Origin: Brachybacterium avium
GTDB taxonomy: Bacteria; Actinomycetota; Actinomycetes; Actinomycetales; Dermabacteraceae
DNA: 64,000 nucleotides
Assembly (NCBI RefSeq): GCF_002216795.1
Contig: NZ_CP022316.1
Location: 310,001-374,000, forward strand
Reading direction: 5' to 3'
Part shown: piece after piece, positions 54,945 to 63,970 of the stretch
Position numbering within the stretch: position 1 is the stretch's first letter
Layout of the letters: every line of letters begins with the position of its first letter
The notes under the pieces: model-generated
What the model saw: the letters and a program-made list of their open reading frames with translations, nothing else
Told to the model about the DNA's origin: nothing
Databases searched by the model: none
Translations under genes and position numbers: made by a program

Positions 54945-56073
54945 GCACGCCGAGGCGGCGGGAGCGGGCCTGCTCGATCAGCTCGGCGATGAGATCCGCG
55001 TAGCTGAGCCCCATGTTCTCCCAGAGCACCGGGAACATCGAGTACGGGGTGAAGCCTGGCATCGTGTTGACCTCATTGACCAGTACCCGGTGGTCGGAGG
55101 TGACGAACATGTCGACCCGCGCCAGGCCCTCCAGGCCCAGCGCCCGGAACGCGCGGCAGGCGACCTCGCGAGCCTCCTCGAGCACGGCGTCGGGCAGCGC
55201 GGCCGGCACGTCGATGCTCACGGTGCCCTTGCCGAAGTATTTCGCCTCGTAGTCGTAGAACTCGAGATCCGCGCCGACCTTCACCTCCCCCGGCAGGGTG
55301 GTGCTGGGTTCGCGCCCGTCCCGGCCCTCGAGCACACCGCATTCGACCTCGCGCGCGTCGAGCCCCTCCTCCACCAGGACCTTGGGATCCTCGGCGAAGG
55401 CGCTCTCGATCGCCGACTCCAGCTTCTTGGGGTCGCTCACCCGGGTCACCCCGAGGCTCGACCCGGCCCGGGCGGGCTTGACGAACCAGGGCAGCGGATG
55501 GGTGTTGCGCAGGTAGGTGGCGACCCGGTGGGACTCGTTCGCCCAGTCGTCCTCGTGCACGACGATGCCGGGGGCGCACTCGAGGCCGGCGGCGCGCAGC
55601 ACGAGCTTCGTCGCAGCCTTGTCCATCGCCGCGGCCGAGGCGAGCACGCCGCTGCCCACATAAGGGATGTCGAGCATCTCGAGCATGCCCTGGACGGTGC
55701 CGTCCTCGCCATAGGCGCCGTGCAGCAGCGGCCAGAGGACGTCGATGTCCGCGAGGTCGTGGACCCTGCCCTCACGCACGGTGCGCAGCGTGATCCGCTG
55801 CCCGGGGAGGTGACGGGAATCCGGCAGCAGCACCTCGTTCCCGGCCGGATCGACCTCCGGGGCCCGGCCGTCGACCAGCGTCCAGTCGCTGGGGTCATCG
55901 GAGACATGGATCCAGCGGCCGTCACGAGTGATGCCGAGCGCGATCACTTCGAAGCGCTCACGATCGATCGCGGCCAGGATGCCGCCGGCGGTGACGCACG
56001 AGATGCCGTGCTCGCCGCTGCGGCCGCCGAACAGAAGGGCGACGGTGGTTCTCATGCTTCCGAGGATATTCAT
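54940..56073 (-). CDS. ddl: D-alanine-D-alanine ligase
   Basis: 377-aa ATP-grasp ligase making the D-Ala-D-Ala end of peptidoglycan. Marks: VALLFGGRSGEHGISCVTA, VLWPLLHGAYGEDGTVQGM, PWFVKPARAGSSLGVTRV, and EVNTMPGFTPYSMFP. The ATG at 56073 overlaps the gpsA stop (ATGA). An internal ATG at 56055 has TATCCT 7 nt upstream, so a second, leaderless start is possible. Confidence 0.96.
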   Translation of the reverse strand: MNILGSMRTTVALLFGGRSGEHGISCVTAGGILAAIDRERFEVIALGITRDGRWIHVSDDPSDWTLVDGRAPEVDPAGNEVLLPDSRHLPGQRITLRTVREGRVHDLADIDVLWPLLHGAYGEDGTVQGMLEMLDIPYVGSGVLASAAAMDKAATKLVLRAAGLECAPGIVVHEDDWANESHRVATYLRNTHPLPWFVKPARAGSSLGVTRVSDPKKLESAIESAFAEDPKVLVEEGLDAREVECGVLEGRDGREPSTTLPGEVKVGADLEFYDYEAKYFGKGTVSIDVPAALPDAVLEEAREVACRAFRALGLEGLARVDMFVTSDHRVLVNEVNTMPGFTPYSMFPVLWENMGLSYADLIAELIEQARSRRLGVR

Positions 56074-57080
56074 TCCGGGCGGACTGAGCGGGACAACAGG
56101 GCCGTGGTGACCTCATCGATGCTCTCCCCATGGTCCACGACGGCGACGACAGCGCGCGTGATCGGCATGTCCACCCCGATCCGGGCGGCGAGATCCGCGA
56201 CCGCCCGGGCGGTGGCCACCCCTTCGGCGGTCTGGCCCACCGCGGCAGCGGCCGCCTCGACATCCAGTCCCTGGCCGAGGGCCAGCCCCAGGCGGTGATT
56301 GCGGCTCAGCGGGGACGCGCAGGTCGCGACCAGGTCGCCCAGCCCGGCCAGGCCAGAGAATGTCTCCGGACGGCCGCCGAGGGCGACGCCCAGCCGGGTG
56401 ATCTCCGCCAGGCCGCGGGTGATCAGGCTGGCCGTGGTGTTGTGGCCGTGGCCCAGACCGACCGCCGCCCCGACCGCGATCGCGATGACGTTCTTCACCG
56501 CGCCGGCGATCTCGACCCCGATCACGTCGGTGGAGGTGTAGGCGCGCAGATAGGGCGCAGTGCACCAGGCGGCGAAGATCTCCGCGAGCTCCTGGGAGGG
56601 GGCCGCGACGACGCTCGCGCAGGGGCGGCGCTCGGCGATCTCGGCAGAGAGGTTCGGGCCCGAGAGCACTCCGATGCGCTGCGGTGCCGCTCCCCCGGCC
56701 GCAGCGATGACCTCGCTGATCCGCGCATCGGTGCCGCGCTCGATGCCCTTGGTCAAGGACAGCACCGGGACTGCGGGCAGGGCCGGCCATGTTTCCAGGG
56801 TCCCTCGCAGGGACTGGGCGGGGATCGCGATGACCACTCCGTCCGCGCCGTCGAGCGCCTCCTCGAGGTCGGAGGTCGCGTGAACCGTCTCGGGCAGGCG
56901 GTGGTCCGGGAGGTATGCGCTGTTGCGGTGCTGCTCGCGGATCTCGCGAGCGATCTCCTCGCGGCGGGCCCAGAGCGCGACCTCCGCCCCGCCGTCGGCG
57001 AGGACGCGGGCGAAGGTGGTGCCCCAGCTGCCGGCGCCGAGCACGGCCAGCCGACGGTCTGGCGTCGGTGCGGGGGTCAT
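56070..57080 (-). CDS. gpsA: Glycerol-3-phosphate dehydrogenase [NAD(P)+] GpsA
   Basis: 336-aa enzyme making glycerol-3-phosphate for phospholipids. Rossmann motif LGAGSWGTTFA (about 14-24), SLTKGIE, SGPNLSAEIA, and the catalytic Lys in AGAVKNVIAIA. It overlaps plsC by 4 bp and ddl by 4 bp. Confidence 0.96.
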   Translation of the reverse strand: MTPAPTPDRRLAVLGAGSWGTTFARVLADGGAEVALWARREEIAREIREQHRNSAYLPDHRLPETVHATSDLEEALDGADGVVIAIPAQSLRGTLETWPALPAVPVLSLTKGIERGTDARISEVIAAAGGAAPQRIGVLSGPNLSAEIAERRPCASVVAAPSQELAEIFAAWCTAPYLRAYTSTDVIGVEIAGAVKNVIAIAVGAAVGLGHGHNTTASLITRGLAEITRLGVALGGRPETFSGLAGLGDLVATCASPLSRNHRLGLALGQGLDVEAAAAAVGQTAEGVATARAVADLAARIGVDMPITRAVVAVVDHGESIDEVTTALLSRSVRPE

Positions 57081-57883
57081 GCCGAGTCCTGCGTGAATGC
57101 TCGGTACCCGCGCTGGGGTGCCCCCATCTCGGGGCGATGGGCGTCCCGGCGGCCGTCATGCAGCACGGAGGGCGGCGCCTGGCCGCGCAGCTGTCCGAGC
57201 AGCGCCGCGATGCGCGTCATCAGCTCCTCGGAGACCCGCAGCGCGCCCTGCTGGAAGGTCTCGGCCTGGTCCAGGGAGACGGTGAACGGCTCGCCCACCA
57301 GCATCTGCACGTGCCGGCCGGGCCGGGGTCGCGGCAGCGGGGAGCCGACGGGCCATAGGGCGCGGCCGCCCCAGCTCGCGATCGGCAGCAGCGGCGCCCC
57401 GGTCTCCAGGGCGAGCCGCGCCGTGCCGAGCCGTGCCTGCATCGGCCACAGCTCGGGGTCCCGGGTGTAGGTGCCCTCGGGGAAGACCATGATCAGCTCG
57501 CCGCGGCCGAGCGCCGCCCGGGCATCGTCGAGGGCGTCGCCGCCGCGGGAGGTGCCGCGGCGCACGGGGATCTGGCGGGCGGCGCGCAGCAGCGTCCCCA
57601 ACACCGGGATGCGGAACAGAGAGTCCTTGGCCAGGAAGCGCGGCGCGATCCCGCTGGCCTGCAGCAGATGGCCGTACCCGAAGGCGTCGAAGGCGCTGAG
57701 GTGGTTGCCGCAGGCGATCATCGCGCCGGTGGCGGGCAGCTGATCGGTGCCCACCCAGCGGGGCCGGGCGAGCAGGGTGAGCAGGGGGCGCAGGGGCAGC
57801 TGGGCGAGGCCGATGACGGTGCCCGCCCTCCGCTGCGGGATCCGGGCCGTGCCCACGTCCCAGCTGCGCAGCAGGCCCCTCAT
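57077..57883 (-). CDS. plsC: 1-acyl-sn-glycerol-3-phosphate acyltransferase PlsC
   Basis: 268-aa membrane-associated acyltransferase making phosphatidic acid. Block I is NHLSAFD (His-X4-Asp), then block II with RGTSRGGDAL, and block III FPEGTYTRD. Overlap with both neighbours (ATGA) puts it in the lipid/cell-wall operon murA side to ddl. Confidence 0.93.
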   Translation of the reverse strand: MRGLLRSWDVGTARIPQRRAGTVIGLAQLPLRPLLTLLARPRWVGTDQLPATGAMIACGNHLSAFDAFGYGHLLQASGIAPRFLAKDSLFRIPVLGTLLRAARQIPVRRGTSRGGDALDDARAALGRGELIMVFPEGTYTRDPELWPMQARLGTARLALETGAPLLPIASWGGRALWPVGSPLPRPRPGRHVQMLVGEPFTVSLDQAETFQQGALRVSEELMTRIAALLGQLRGQAPPSVLHDGRRDAHRPEMGAPQRGYRAFTQDSA

Positions 57884-58458
57884 CGCCGCGCCGAGGGGCC
57901 CCGGCCCAATGCCTTGCGCGAGACCTGCCCGGTCAGCGAGGCCGCCCGTGGGTTGCTCGCCAGGGCGCGGCGGCGCAGAGTGGTCGGAGCGCGGCGCGCC
58001 AGGGTGTTGACCGCAGCGGCGTGCATCAGCCGGCGCGGGGCGAAGGAGAGCCGGCCGCGGACGGTGCGGTACTTCACTGCGGTGGTGACCTGCAGCAGGT
58101 CGCCGCCGGGCAGCAGTGCCACCCCGATGCGGACCGTGAGCTTCTCGTCGTCGTCGATGATCAGCGCCTCGGAGCCCACCACCTCGTCGGTGAGCAGCTC
58201 CTTCTGGGGTGGTGGCACCATGTCGAAGAGACGGATCGCCTCGTCGCGCAGAGCCCGCAGCCCGCGGGAGGACAGCGGGGTGTTCTCGTGGGAGAAGATC
58301 GCCTCGGCCCAGACCCGCGGATCGGTCTCCTCGACGCCGGAGGTGGGGACGATCACCACATCGCAGTAGTCGGGGATCGGGATGTCCCGCAGCGCCAGGG
58401 AGCCGGCGGCTCCGGGCATCGCTGCGGTGATCCGGTCCTGATCAGACACCTCGCTCAT
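57880..58458 (-). CDS. DUF2867-like protein
   Basis: 192 aa. No signal or clear membrane helix. The body resembles DUF2867/SRPBCC-like small proteins: RDIPIPDYCDVVIVPTSG, GSEALIIDDDEKLTVRIGV and VTTAVKYRTVRGRLSFAP. Its N-terminus overlaps nothing, but its stop overlaps the plsC start (ATGA) and its start is 2 bp after the murA stop. Function unknown; the DUF2867 call is from pattern only. Confidence 0.65.
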   Translation of the reverse strand: MSEVSDQDRITAAMPGAAGSLALRDIPIPDYCDVVIVPTSGVEETDPRVWAEAIFSHENTPLSSRGLRALRDEAIRLFDMVPPPQKELLTDEVVGSEALIIDDDEKLTVRIGVALLPGGDLLQVTTAVKYRTVRGRLSFAPRRLMHAAAVNTLARRAPTTLRRRALASNPRAASLTGQVSRKALGRGPSARR

Positions 58459-58460
58459 CC

Positions 58461-59780
58461 TCAGTCCTCCTCCCAGTACTCGGCGCCGAGCGCCGAGAGC
58501 TTCTCGCGGAAGGACTCGTAGCCGCGGTCGATGAGATCGATGCCGCGGATGGTGGAGGTCCCCTCGGCGCCCAGCGCTGCGATCAGGTAGGAGAAGCCGC
58601 CGCGCAGGTCCGGCACGGTGATGTCGGCGCCGTGGAGGGCGTGCGGGCCGGAGACCACTGCGGAGTGGTTGTAGTTGCTGCGACCGAAGCGGCAGCTCGA
58701 GCCGCCCAGGCATTCGCGGTACACCTGGATGCGTGCACCCATGTCGTTCAGCGCCGAGGTGAATCCGAGGCGGTTCTCGTAGACGGTCTCGTGGAGGATG
58801 GAGATGCCGTCGGCCTGCGTGAGCGCGACCACCAGTGGCTGCTGCCAGTCGGTCATGAAGCCGGGGTGGACGTCGGTCTCCAGAGCGATCGCCTTCAGGG
58901 CCGTGCCGGGATGGAAGAAGCGGATGCCGTCCTCGCGGATCTCGATCCCGCCGCCCACCCTGCGGAAGACGTTGAGGAAGGTCGCCATCGGCTTCTGCTC
59001 GGCGCCGCGCACGAAGACGTCGCCCTTGGTCACCAGGGCGGCACAGGCCCAGGATCCGGTCTCGATACGATCACCCAACGCCGTGTGCTGGTAGCCGCCC
59101 AGGGTCTCGACACCCTCGATCGTGATCGTCCGGTCCGTCTGCAGAGAGATGAGAGCGCCCATCTTCTGCAGCACCGCGATGAGGTCCTCGATCTCCGGCT
59201 CGACCGCGGCATTGGTGAGCTCGGTGATGCCCTGCGCACGGACCGCCGTGAGCAGCACCTGCTCGGTGGCCCCCACGCTCGGATACTCGAGATGGATCTT
59301 CGTGCCGCGCAGACCGTTCGGGGCGGTGATGTAGATGCCCATCTCGCGCTTGTCGACCACCGCCCCGAAGCTGCGCAGCACATCGAGGTGGTAGTTGATC
59401 GGACGGTCCCCGATCCGGCATCCGCCGAGATCGGGGATGATCGCCTCGCCCAGGCGGTGCAGCAGCGGCCCGCAGAACAGGATCGGGATCCGCGAGCTGC
59501 CGGCGTGCGCGTCGATGTCCACCACGTGCGCCCGCTCGACGTTCGAGGGGTCCAGCTTCAAGGTGCCGGCGGCGATGTCGTTCTCGACCTTGACGCCGTG
59601 GATCGACAGCAGGTTCGAGACGATCCGGACGTCGCTGATGTCGGGCACCGACCGCAGGACGCTGGGAGACTCGCCCAGCAGGGCTGCGACCATCGCCTTC
59701 GAGACCAGGTTCTTCGCCCCGCGCACGGTGATCTCACCGTCGAGGGGGCGTCCTCCGCGCACATGGAATGTCGAACTCAT
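58461..59780 (-). CDS. murA: UDP-N-acetylglucosamine 1-carboxyvinyltransferase MurA
   Basis: 439-aa enzyme of the first step of peptidoglycan synthesis and the target of fosfomycin. The catalytic Cys121 is present (GGCRIGDRPINYHLD), with the N-terminal GAKN Lys. Cys (not Asp) at this site predicts fosfomycin sensitivity unless other factors act. The 5' region has a tandem palindrome. Confidence 0.96.
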   Translation of the reverse strand: MSSTFHVRGGRPLDGEITVRGAKNLVSKAMVAALLGESPSVLRSVPDISDVRIVSNLLSIHGVKVENDIAAGTLKLDPSNVERAHVVDIDAHAGSSRIPILFCGPLLHRLGEAIIPDLGGCRIGDRPINYHLDVLRSFGAVVDKREMGIYITAPNGLRGTKIHLEYPSVGATEQVLLTAVRAQGITELTNAAVEPEIEDLIAVLQKMGALISLQTDRTITIEGVETLGGYQHTALGDRIETGSWACAALVTKGDVFVRGAEQKPMATFLNVFRRVGGGIEIREDGIRFFHPGTALKAIALETDVHPGFMTDWQQPLVVALTQADGISILHETVYENRLGFTSALNDMGARIQVYRECLGGSSCRFGRSNYNHSAVVSGPHALHGADITVPDLRGGFSYLIAALGAEGTSTIRGIDLIDRGYESFREKLSALGAEYWEED

Positions 59781-59800
59781 GGTGTCCTTGCCTCGACGGT

Positions 59801-59820
59801 CGGACGTCCGCGGACGTCCG
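59801..59820. repeat. Tandem palindrome upstream of murA
   Basis: The self-complementary decamer CGGACGTCCG occurs twice in a row, so the whole 20 bp is also a palindrome. It lies 21-40 nt before the murA ATG and could be an operator or fold as RNA. Confidence 0.6.
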
Positions 59821-59834
59821 TCTCTGACCGGGTC

Positions 59835-59840
59835 ACCATA
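59835..59840 (-). promoter_or_regulatory. Likely -10 of murA
   Basis: TATGGT on the minus strand. The start site would fall just before the palindrome at 59801-59820, placing it in the 5' leader. No good -35 is seen. Confidence 0.45.
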
Positions 59841-59875
59841 CCGGAGCGAGACCGGCGGGAGCCGGGAGGCGAGCC

Positions 59876-60484
59876 TCAGTCGGCGGTGCGGGCGGGCAGG
59901 GTCTTCGGCATCCAGGCGGGTCGCGTCGCCTCGAAGGCGGTGATGTCCTCCTCGTGGCGCAGAGTCAGGCCGATATCGTCCAGACCCTCCATCAGGCGCC
60001 AGCGGGTGTAGTCATCGACCTCGAAGCGGAAGGTGCTGTCCCCGGCATGGGCCTGACGGTTCTCCAGGTCCACGGTCACCTCGGTGCCCGGGTTCTCCTC
60101 CAGGATCTTCCACAGCTGCTCGAGATCGTCCTGGGAGAGGATCCCTGCGACCAGGCCCTGCTTACCGGCATTGCCCCGGAAGATCTCCGCGAAACGCGTG
60201 GAGAGCACCGCCTTGAAGCCGTAGTCCCGCAGCGCCCAGACGGCGTGCTCACGGGAGGAGCCGGTGCCGAAGTCGGGGCCGGCCACCAGGACCGAGCCCT
60301 GGGCGTAGGCGGGCTGGTTCAGCACGAACTCGGGGTCGTTGGTGCGCCAGGCGTGGAACAGGCCGTCGTCGAAGCCCGTCTTGGTGACGCGTTTGAGGTA
60401 GACGGCGGGGATGATCTGGTCGGTGTCGACATTGCTGCGGCGCAGCGGGACGCCGATGCCGGTGTGGGTGGTGAAGGCTTCCAT
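59876..60484 (-). CDS. leuD: 3-isopropylmalate dehydratase small subunit
   Basis: 202-aa subunit of the leucine-pathway isomerase. [13 protein letters not shown] and the substrate loop [15 protein letters not shown] are intact. It starts 23 bp after leuC. Confidence 0.97.
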   Translation of the reverse strand: MEAFTTHTGIGVPLRRSNVDTDQIIPAVYLKRVTKTGFDDGLFHAWRTNDPEFVLNQPAYAQGSVLVAGPDFGTGSSREHAVWALRDYGFKAVLSTRFAEIFRGNAGKQGLVAGILSQDDLEQLWKILEENPGTEVTVDLENRQAHAGDSTFRFEVDDYTRWRLMEGLDDIGLTLRHEEDITAFEATRPAWMPKTLPARTAD

Positions 60485-60507
60485 GGCGGAACTCCTGGGG
60501 TGGCAGG

Positions 60508-61947
60508 TCAGGCGACGGGCTGGAGGTCGGAGGGCGCGGTGTCCGCGCCGAGGTCCGACGGGGAGGACAGGGTCCCGCGCACGGCGGTGGCCGCGGCCAC
60601 CACGGGCGAGACCAGGTGGGTGCGTCCGCCCTTGCCCTGGCGGCCCTCGAAGTTGCGGTTGGAGGTGGAGGCGGCGCGCTCGCCCGGAGCCAGCTGGTCG
60701 GGGTTCATGCCCAGGCACATCGAGCAGCCGGCCTGACGCCACTCGGCGCCGAAGGCGAGGAACACCTTGTCCAGGCCCTCCTGCTCGGCATGCAGCCGCA
60801 CCCGCGCCGACCCCGGCACCACCAGCACCCGCACGTCCGGGTGCTTCGTGCGGCCCTCCAGGACGGAGGCGAAGGCGCGCAGGTCCTCGATGCGGCCGTT
60901 GGTGCACGAGCCCATGAAGACGGTGTCGACCTTGATGTCCTTCAGCGCGGTGCCGGGGACCAGGTCCATGTACGCCAGGGCGCGCTCGGCGGCGAAGCGA
61001 TCGGTCTCGTCGACGAAGTCCTCGGGGGCGGGGACCCGACCGGACAGCGGCAGTCCCTGACCGGGGTTGGTGCCCCAGGTGACGAAGGGCTCGAGCGTGT
61101 CGGCGTCGATGACCACCTCGGCGTCGAAGACGGCGTCGTCGTCCGAGCGCAGCGTCTGCCAGTAGCTGACGGCCTCGTCCCAGTCCCCGCCCTGCGGCGC
61201 GTGGGGTCGGTCCCGGACATACTCGAAGGTGGTCTCGTCCGGTGCGATCATGCCGGCGCGGGCTCCGGCCTCGATCGACATGTTGCAGATCGTCATGCGC
61301 CCCTCCATGGAGAGGTCGCGAATCGCCTCACCGCGGTACTCGAGCACATAGCCCGCACCCCCACCGGTGCCGATCTTCGCGATCACCGCGAGGATGATGT
61401 CCTTCGCGGTGACCCCGGGCTTCAACGCTCCGGTGACGGTGACCGCCATGGTCTTGAAGGGGTTCAGCGGGAGGGTCTGGGTAGCCAGCACATGCTCGAC
61501 CTCGCTGGTGCCGATACCGAAGGCGAGCGCCCCGAAGGCCCCATGGGTCGAGGTGTGGGAGTCGCCGCACACCACCGTGATGCCCGGCATCGTCAGGCCC
61601 AGCTGCGGGCCGACGACATGCACGATCCCCTGCTCCTTGTCTCCCAGGGAGTGGATGCGCACACCGAACTCCTCGGCGTTGCGCCGCAGGGTGTCGATCT
61701 GGGTGCGCGAGGTGATGTCCGCGATGGGCTTGTCGATGTCGATGGTGGGGGTGTTGTGGTCCTCGGTCGCGATCGTCTGGTCGATGCGGCGCGGGGCCCG
61801 CCCTTCCTGGCGCAGGCCGTCGAAGGCCTGCGGGCTGGTGACCTCGTGCAGAAGCTGGAGGTCGATGTACAGCAGGTCCGGCTCACCGTTCTCACCGCGA
61901 CGGACCACGTGATCCGCCCAGACCTTCTCCGCGAGGGTCCCCGCCAT
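60508..61947 (-). CDS. leuC: 3-isopropylmalate dehydratase large subunit
   Basis: 479-aa 4Fe-4S dehydratase subunit. The cluster Cys lie in [15 protein letters not shown] and [12 protein letters not shown], with the aconitase-type [20 protein letters not shown]. The start is the ATG at 61947 with AAGG upstream; a much longer in-frame extension crosses the control region and is rejected. Divergent from ndgR. Confidence 0.97.
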   Translation of the reverse strand: MAGTLAEKVWADHVVRRGENGEPDLLYIDLQLLHEVTSPQAFDGLRQEGRAPRRIDQTIATEDHNTPTIDIDKPIADITSRTQIDTLRRNAEEFGVRIHSLGDKEQGIVHVVGPQLGLTMPGITVVCGDSHTSTHGAFGALAFGIGTSEVEHVLATQTLPLNPFKTMAVTVTGALKPGVTAKDIILAVIAKIGTGGGAGYVLEYRGEAIRDLSMEGRMTICNMSIEAGARAGMIAPDETTFEYVRDRPHAPQGGDWDEAVSYWQTLRSDDDAVFDAEVVIDADTLEPFVTWGTNPGQGLPLSGRVPAPEDFVDETDRFAAERALAYMDLVPGTALKDIKVDTVFMGSCTNGRIEDLRAFASVLEGRTKHPDVRVLVVPGSARVRLHAEQEGLDKVFLAFGAEWRQAGCSMCLGMNPDQLAPGERAASTSNRNFEGRQGKGGRTHLVSPVVAAATAVRGTLSSPSDLGADTAPSDLQPVA

Positions 61948-62010
61948 GTCGATCCTTCCCTGCGCCCGTGGTGCGGGCACGTCCCTGAATGCTGTGCGGC
62001 GCTCGGGGTG

Positions 62011-62020
62011 CGAGCGCTCG
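62011..62020. promoter_or_regulatory. Palindrome at the leuC transcription start
   Basis: CGAGCGCTCG, a perfect 10-bp palindrome, lies just downstream of CACTAT (62030-62025, minus strand), a possible leuC -10. It would cover the start site, as an operator would. Confidence 0.35.
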
Positions 62021-62053
62021 TTCCATAGTGTGCCGGTCCACGATGCGGCGCAC

Positions 62054-62082
62054 TTGCGTCTCACACAATAAGACGGCAGTAT
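62054..62082 (+). promoter_or_regulatory. Promoter and operator of ndgR
   Basis: TTGCGT (62054-62059) and CAGTAT (62077-62082) are separated by 17 nt, and the -10 is 6 nt before the ATG, so ndgR is leaderless. CGTCT-N9-AGACG (62057-62075) forms an inverted repeat over the spacer, a candidate autoregulatory site. Confidence 0.65.
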
Positions 62083-62088
62083 CGGACC

Positions 62089-62823
62089 ATGGACAAGACC
62101 TCGGAGGAGAACGGCAGCGGCGTCGGCGTGCTGGACAAGGCGGCGATCGTGCTCGGCGCCCTGGAGGCGGGCCCCGCCACGCTCGCCCAGCTCGTGCAGT
62201 CGACAGGCCTCGCCCGGCCCACCGCCCACCGGCTCGCAGTGGCGCTCGAATACCACCATCTGGTCGCCCGGGACATGCAGGGCCGCTTCGTCCTCGGCCC
62301 GCGCCTGGGCGAGCTGGCCGCCGCAGCCGGCGAGGACCGCCTGCTGGCCTCGGCAGGGCCGGTGCTGGCAGCGCTGCGGGACCATACCGGGGAATCCGCC
62401 CAGCTCTATCGTCGCCAGGGCGAGCACCGCATCTGTGTGGCCGCAGCGGAGCGGCCGATCGGGCTGCGCGATTCGGTGCCCCTGGGATCCGCGCTGACCA
62501 TGCGCGCCGGCTCCGCAGCCCAGATCCTGCTGGCCTGGGAGGAGCCGGACCGCCTCCACCGCGGTCTGCTCGGAGCCCGATTCACCGCCACGCAGCTCTC
62601 GGCAGTGCGCCGACGCGGTTGGGCGCAGTCCATCGGCGAGCGGGAGCCCGGGGTGGGATCCGTCTCCGCGCCGGTGCGCGGACCCAACGGTCGCGTGGTC
62701 GCTGCGCTGAGCATCTCAGGTCCGATCGAGCGGATCACCCGCCAGCCGGGTCGCCTGCATGCCGCCTCCGTGATGAGCTCGGCGAACCATCTCACCGAGC
62801 TGCTGCGTCGCTCGGGCTCCTGA
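62089..62823 (+). CDS. ndgR: IclR-family regulator NdgR/LtbR
   Basis: 244 aa. Winged helix-turn-helix at the N-terminus ([20 protein letters not shown]), then an IclR effector domain with [21 protein letters not shown] divergent IclR gene next to leuCD is the setting of NdgR in streptomycetes and LtbR in corynebacteria, which control leucine and related amino-acid synthesis. The pairing here supports the same role. Confidence 0.9.
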   Translation: MDKTSEENGSGVGVLDKAAIVLGALEAGPATLAQLVQSTGLARPTAHRLAVALEYHHLVARDMQGRFVLGPRLGELAAAAGEDRLLASAGPVLAALRDHTGESAQLYRRQGEHRICVAAAERPIGLRDSVPLGSALTMRAGSAAQILLAWEEPDRLHRGLLGARFTATQLSAVRRRGWAQSIGEREPGVGSVSAPVRGPNGRVVAALSISGPIERITRQPGRLHAASVMSSANHLTELLRRSGS

Positions 62824-62847
62824 GCGCCGGGCCCAGCACGAACCCGT

Positions 62848-63666
62848 TCAGTCCCGCTCGATCCAGACCGGGGTGTTGGCGAAGCGCAGCACGTTCACCA
62901 GCTGGCGCGGGGCGGAGACCTTGCCCCCGGCCCCGGGGGACCGCTCCCCCGCGACCACCATCATGCTGGCGTCCTCGCTGGCCTGGACCAGCTCCTTGGG
63001 AGTATCCGAAGCGGCGATCCGCACATCCCTGACGAACACCGAGGGGTGGGTCGCGGCGATCCGCTGTGCGACTCCGGCGAGGATCTCCTGGGCCTCCTCC
63101 GGCGTGGTCTCCGGCCGCACCACGAGATGGATGTCCCGCCCGTAGGCCTCGGCGAGATCCGCCGCGCGCGTGACCACCTCGGTGGCCATGTCGTGGTGGA
63201 TCAGCCCGATGGGACCGCTCCCGTCGATCCGCCCTCGCACCACCACCACCGGGCAGTGCGCCCGCGCCGCCAGGGCGAGGCTCTTGGAGCCCACGATCAG
63301 CGTCATCAGCCGACCCAGGCCGCGGCCGCCGAGCACCAGCAGATCGGATTCCTCACTGGCCTCGACCAGCACCGGCACGGCATTGCCGTCGACGATCTCG
63401 GACGTCACCGGAACGTCGACCCCGCTCTCGCGCACGAGTGCGACGGCGTCCTGGATCAGGGCATGGGCGGCGCCCCGGAACCCGGAACCGGCCATCCCCG
63501 AGATCGGGTCGATGTTGACATCGAGCTCGGTCCACACGAAGGCGTGGACGAGATGGAGGCTGCCGCCGACTGCGTCGGCGTGGCGGGCCGCCCAGCGGAC
63601 CGCCTGATCGGACTCGTCGGCATCGAACACACCGACCGTGATGCGGGGACCCGTGCTGTGTTCCAT
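62848..63666 (-). CDS. Universal stress protein, two UspA domains
   Basis: 272 aa. The first domain has the ATP-loop pattern GGRGLGRLMTLIVGSKS; the second, from about residue 150, is less conserved (VVAGERSPGAGGKVS). Tandem Usp proteins bind ATP and respond to low oxygen or stress in actinobacteria. Stands alone, convergent with ndgR, with its own leaderless promoter. Confidence 0.9.
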   Translation of the reverse strand: MEHSTGPRITVGVFDADESDQAVRWAARHADAVGGSLHLVHAFVWTELDVNIDPISGMAGSGFRGAAHALIQDAVALVRESGVDVPVTSEIVDGNAVPVLVEASEESDLLVLGGRGLGRLMTLIVGSKSLALAARAHCPVVVVRGRIDGSGPIGLIHHDMATEVVTRAADLAEAYGRDIHLVVRPETTPEEAQEILAGVAQRIAATHPSVFVRDVRIAASDTPKELVQASEDASMMVVAGERSPGAGGKVSAPRQLVNVLRFANTPVWIERD

Positions 63667-63672
63667 ATCACG

Positions 63673-63678
63673 ACGATA
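63673..63678 (-). promoter_or_regulatory. -10 hexamer of leaderless Usp gene
   Basis: TATCGT on the minus strand, 6 nt before the ATG at 63666. Confidence 0.55.
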
Positions 63679-63725
63679 CCCTGCGCTTCAGGTGGCCTGC
63701 GGCCGAATTCGGCAACCGAATGCAG

Positions 63726-63757
63726 AAGGAGCCGACACCCGAAGGTGCCGGCTCCTT
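63726..63757 (-). terminator. Hairpin terminator of the tRNA-Glu cluster
   Basis: On the minus strand a 14-bp stem with one mismatch is closed by a stable TTCG loop (C-TTCG-G). It lies just after the first tRNA-Glu and before the Usp promoter. Confidence 0.7.
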
Positions 63758-63761
63758 TTCG

Positions 63762-63834
63762 TACCCCGTACCGGATTTGAACCGGTGTTACCGCCGTGAG
63801 AGGGCGGCGTCCTAGGCCGCTAGACGAACGGGGC
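63762..63834 (-). tRNA. tRNA-Glu (anticodon CTC), copy 1
   Basis: 73-nt cloverleaf on the minus strand. Acceptor GCCCCGT pairs with ACGGGGT (G1-U72, usual in actinobacterial tRNA-Glu). The anticodon loop CTCTCAC between CCGCC and GGCGG gives CTC. T-arm CCGGTTCAAATCCGG. No encoded CCA. Confidence 0.97.
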
Positions 63835-63862
63835 CGGAGCGATCTCTTGCGATCTCGCGTCG

Positions 63863-63935
63863 TACCCCGTACCGGATTTGAACCGGTGTTACCGCCGTGA
63901 GAGGGCGGCGTCCTAGGCCGCTAGACGAACGGGGC
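63863..63935 (-). tRNA. tRNA-Glu (anticodon CTC), copy 2
   Basis: Identical in sequence to the first copy and separated from it by 28 bp. Tandem, same strand, probably one transcript. Confidence 0.97.
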
Positions 63936-63970
63936 GCGGACTGCGCAACTTCCGAGGAAGCCGCGAAGCG

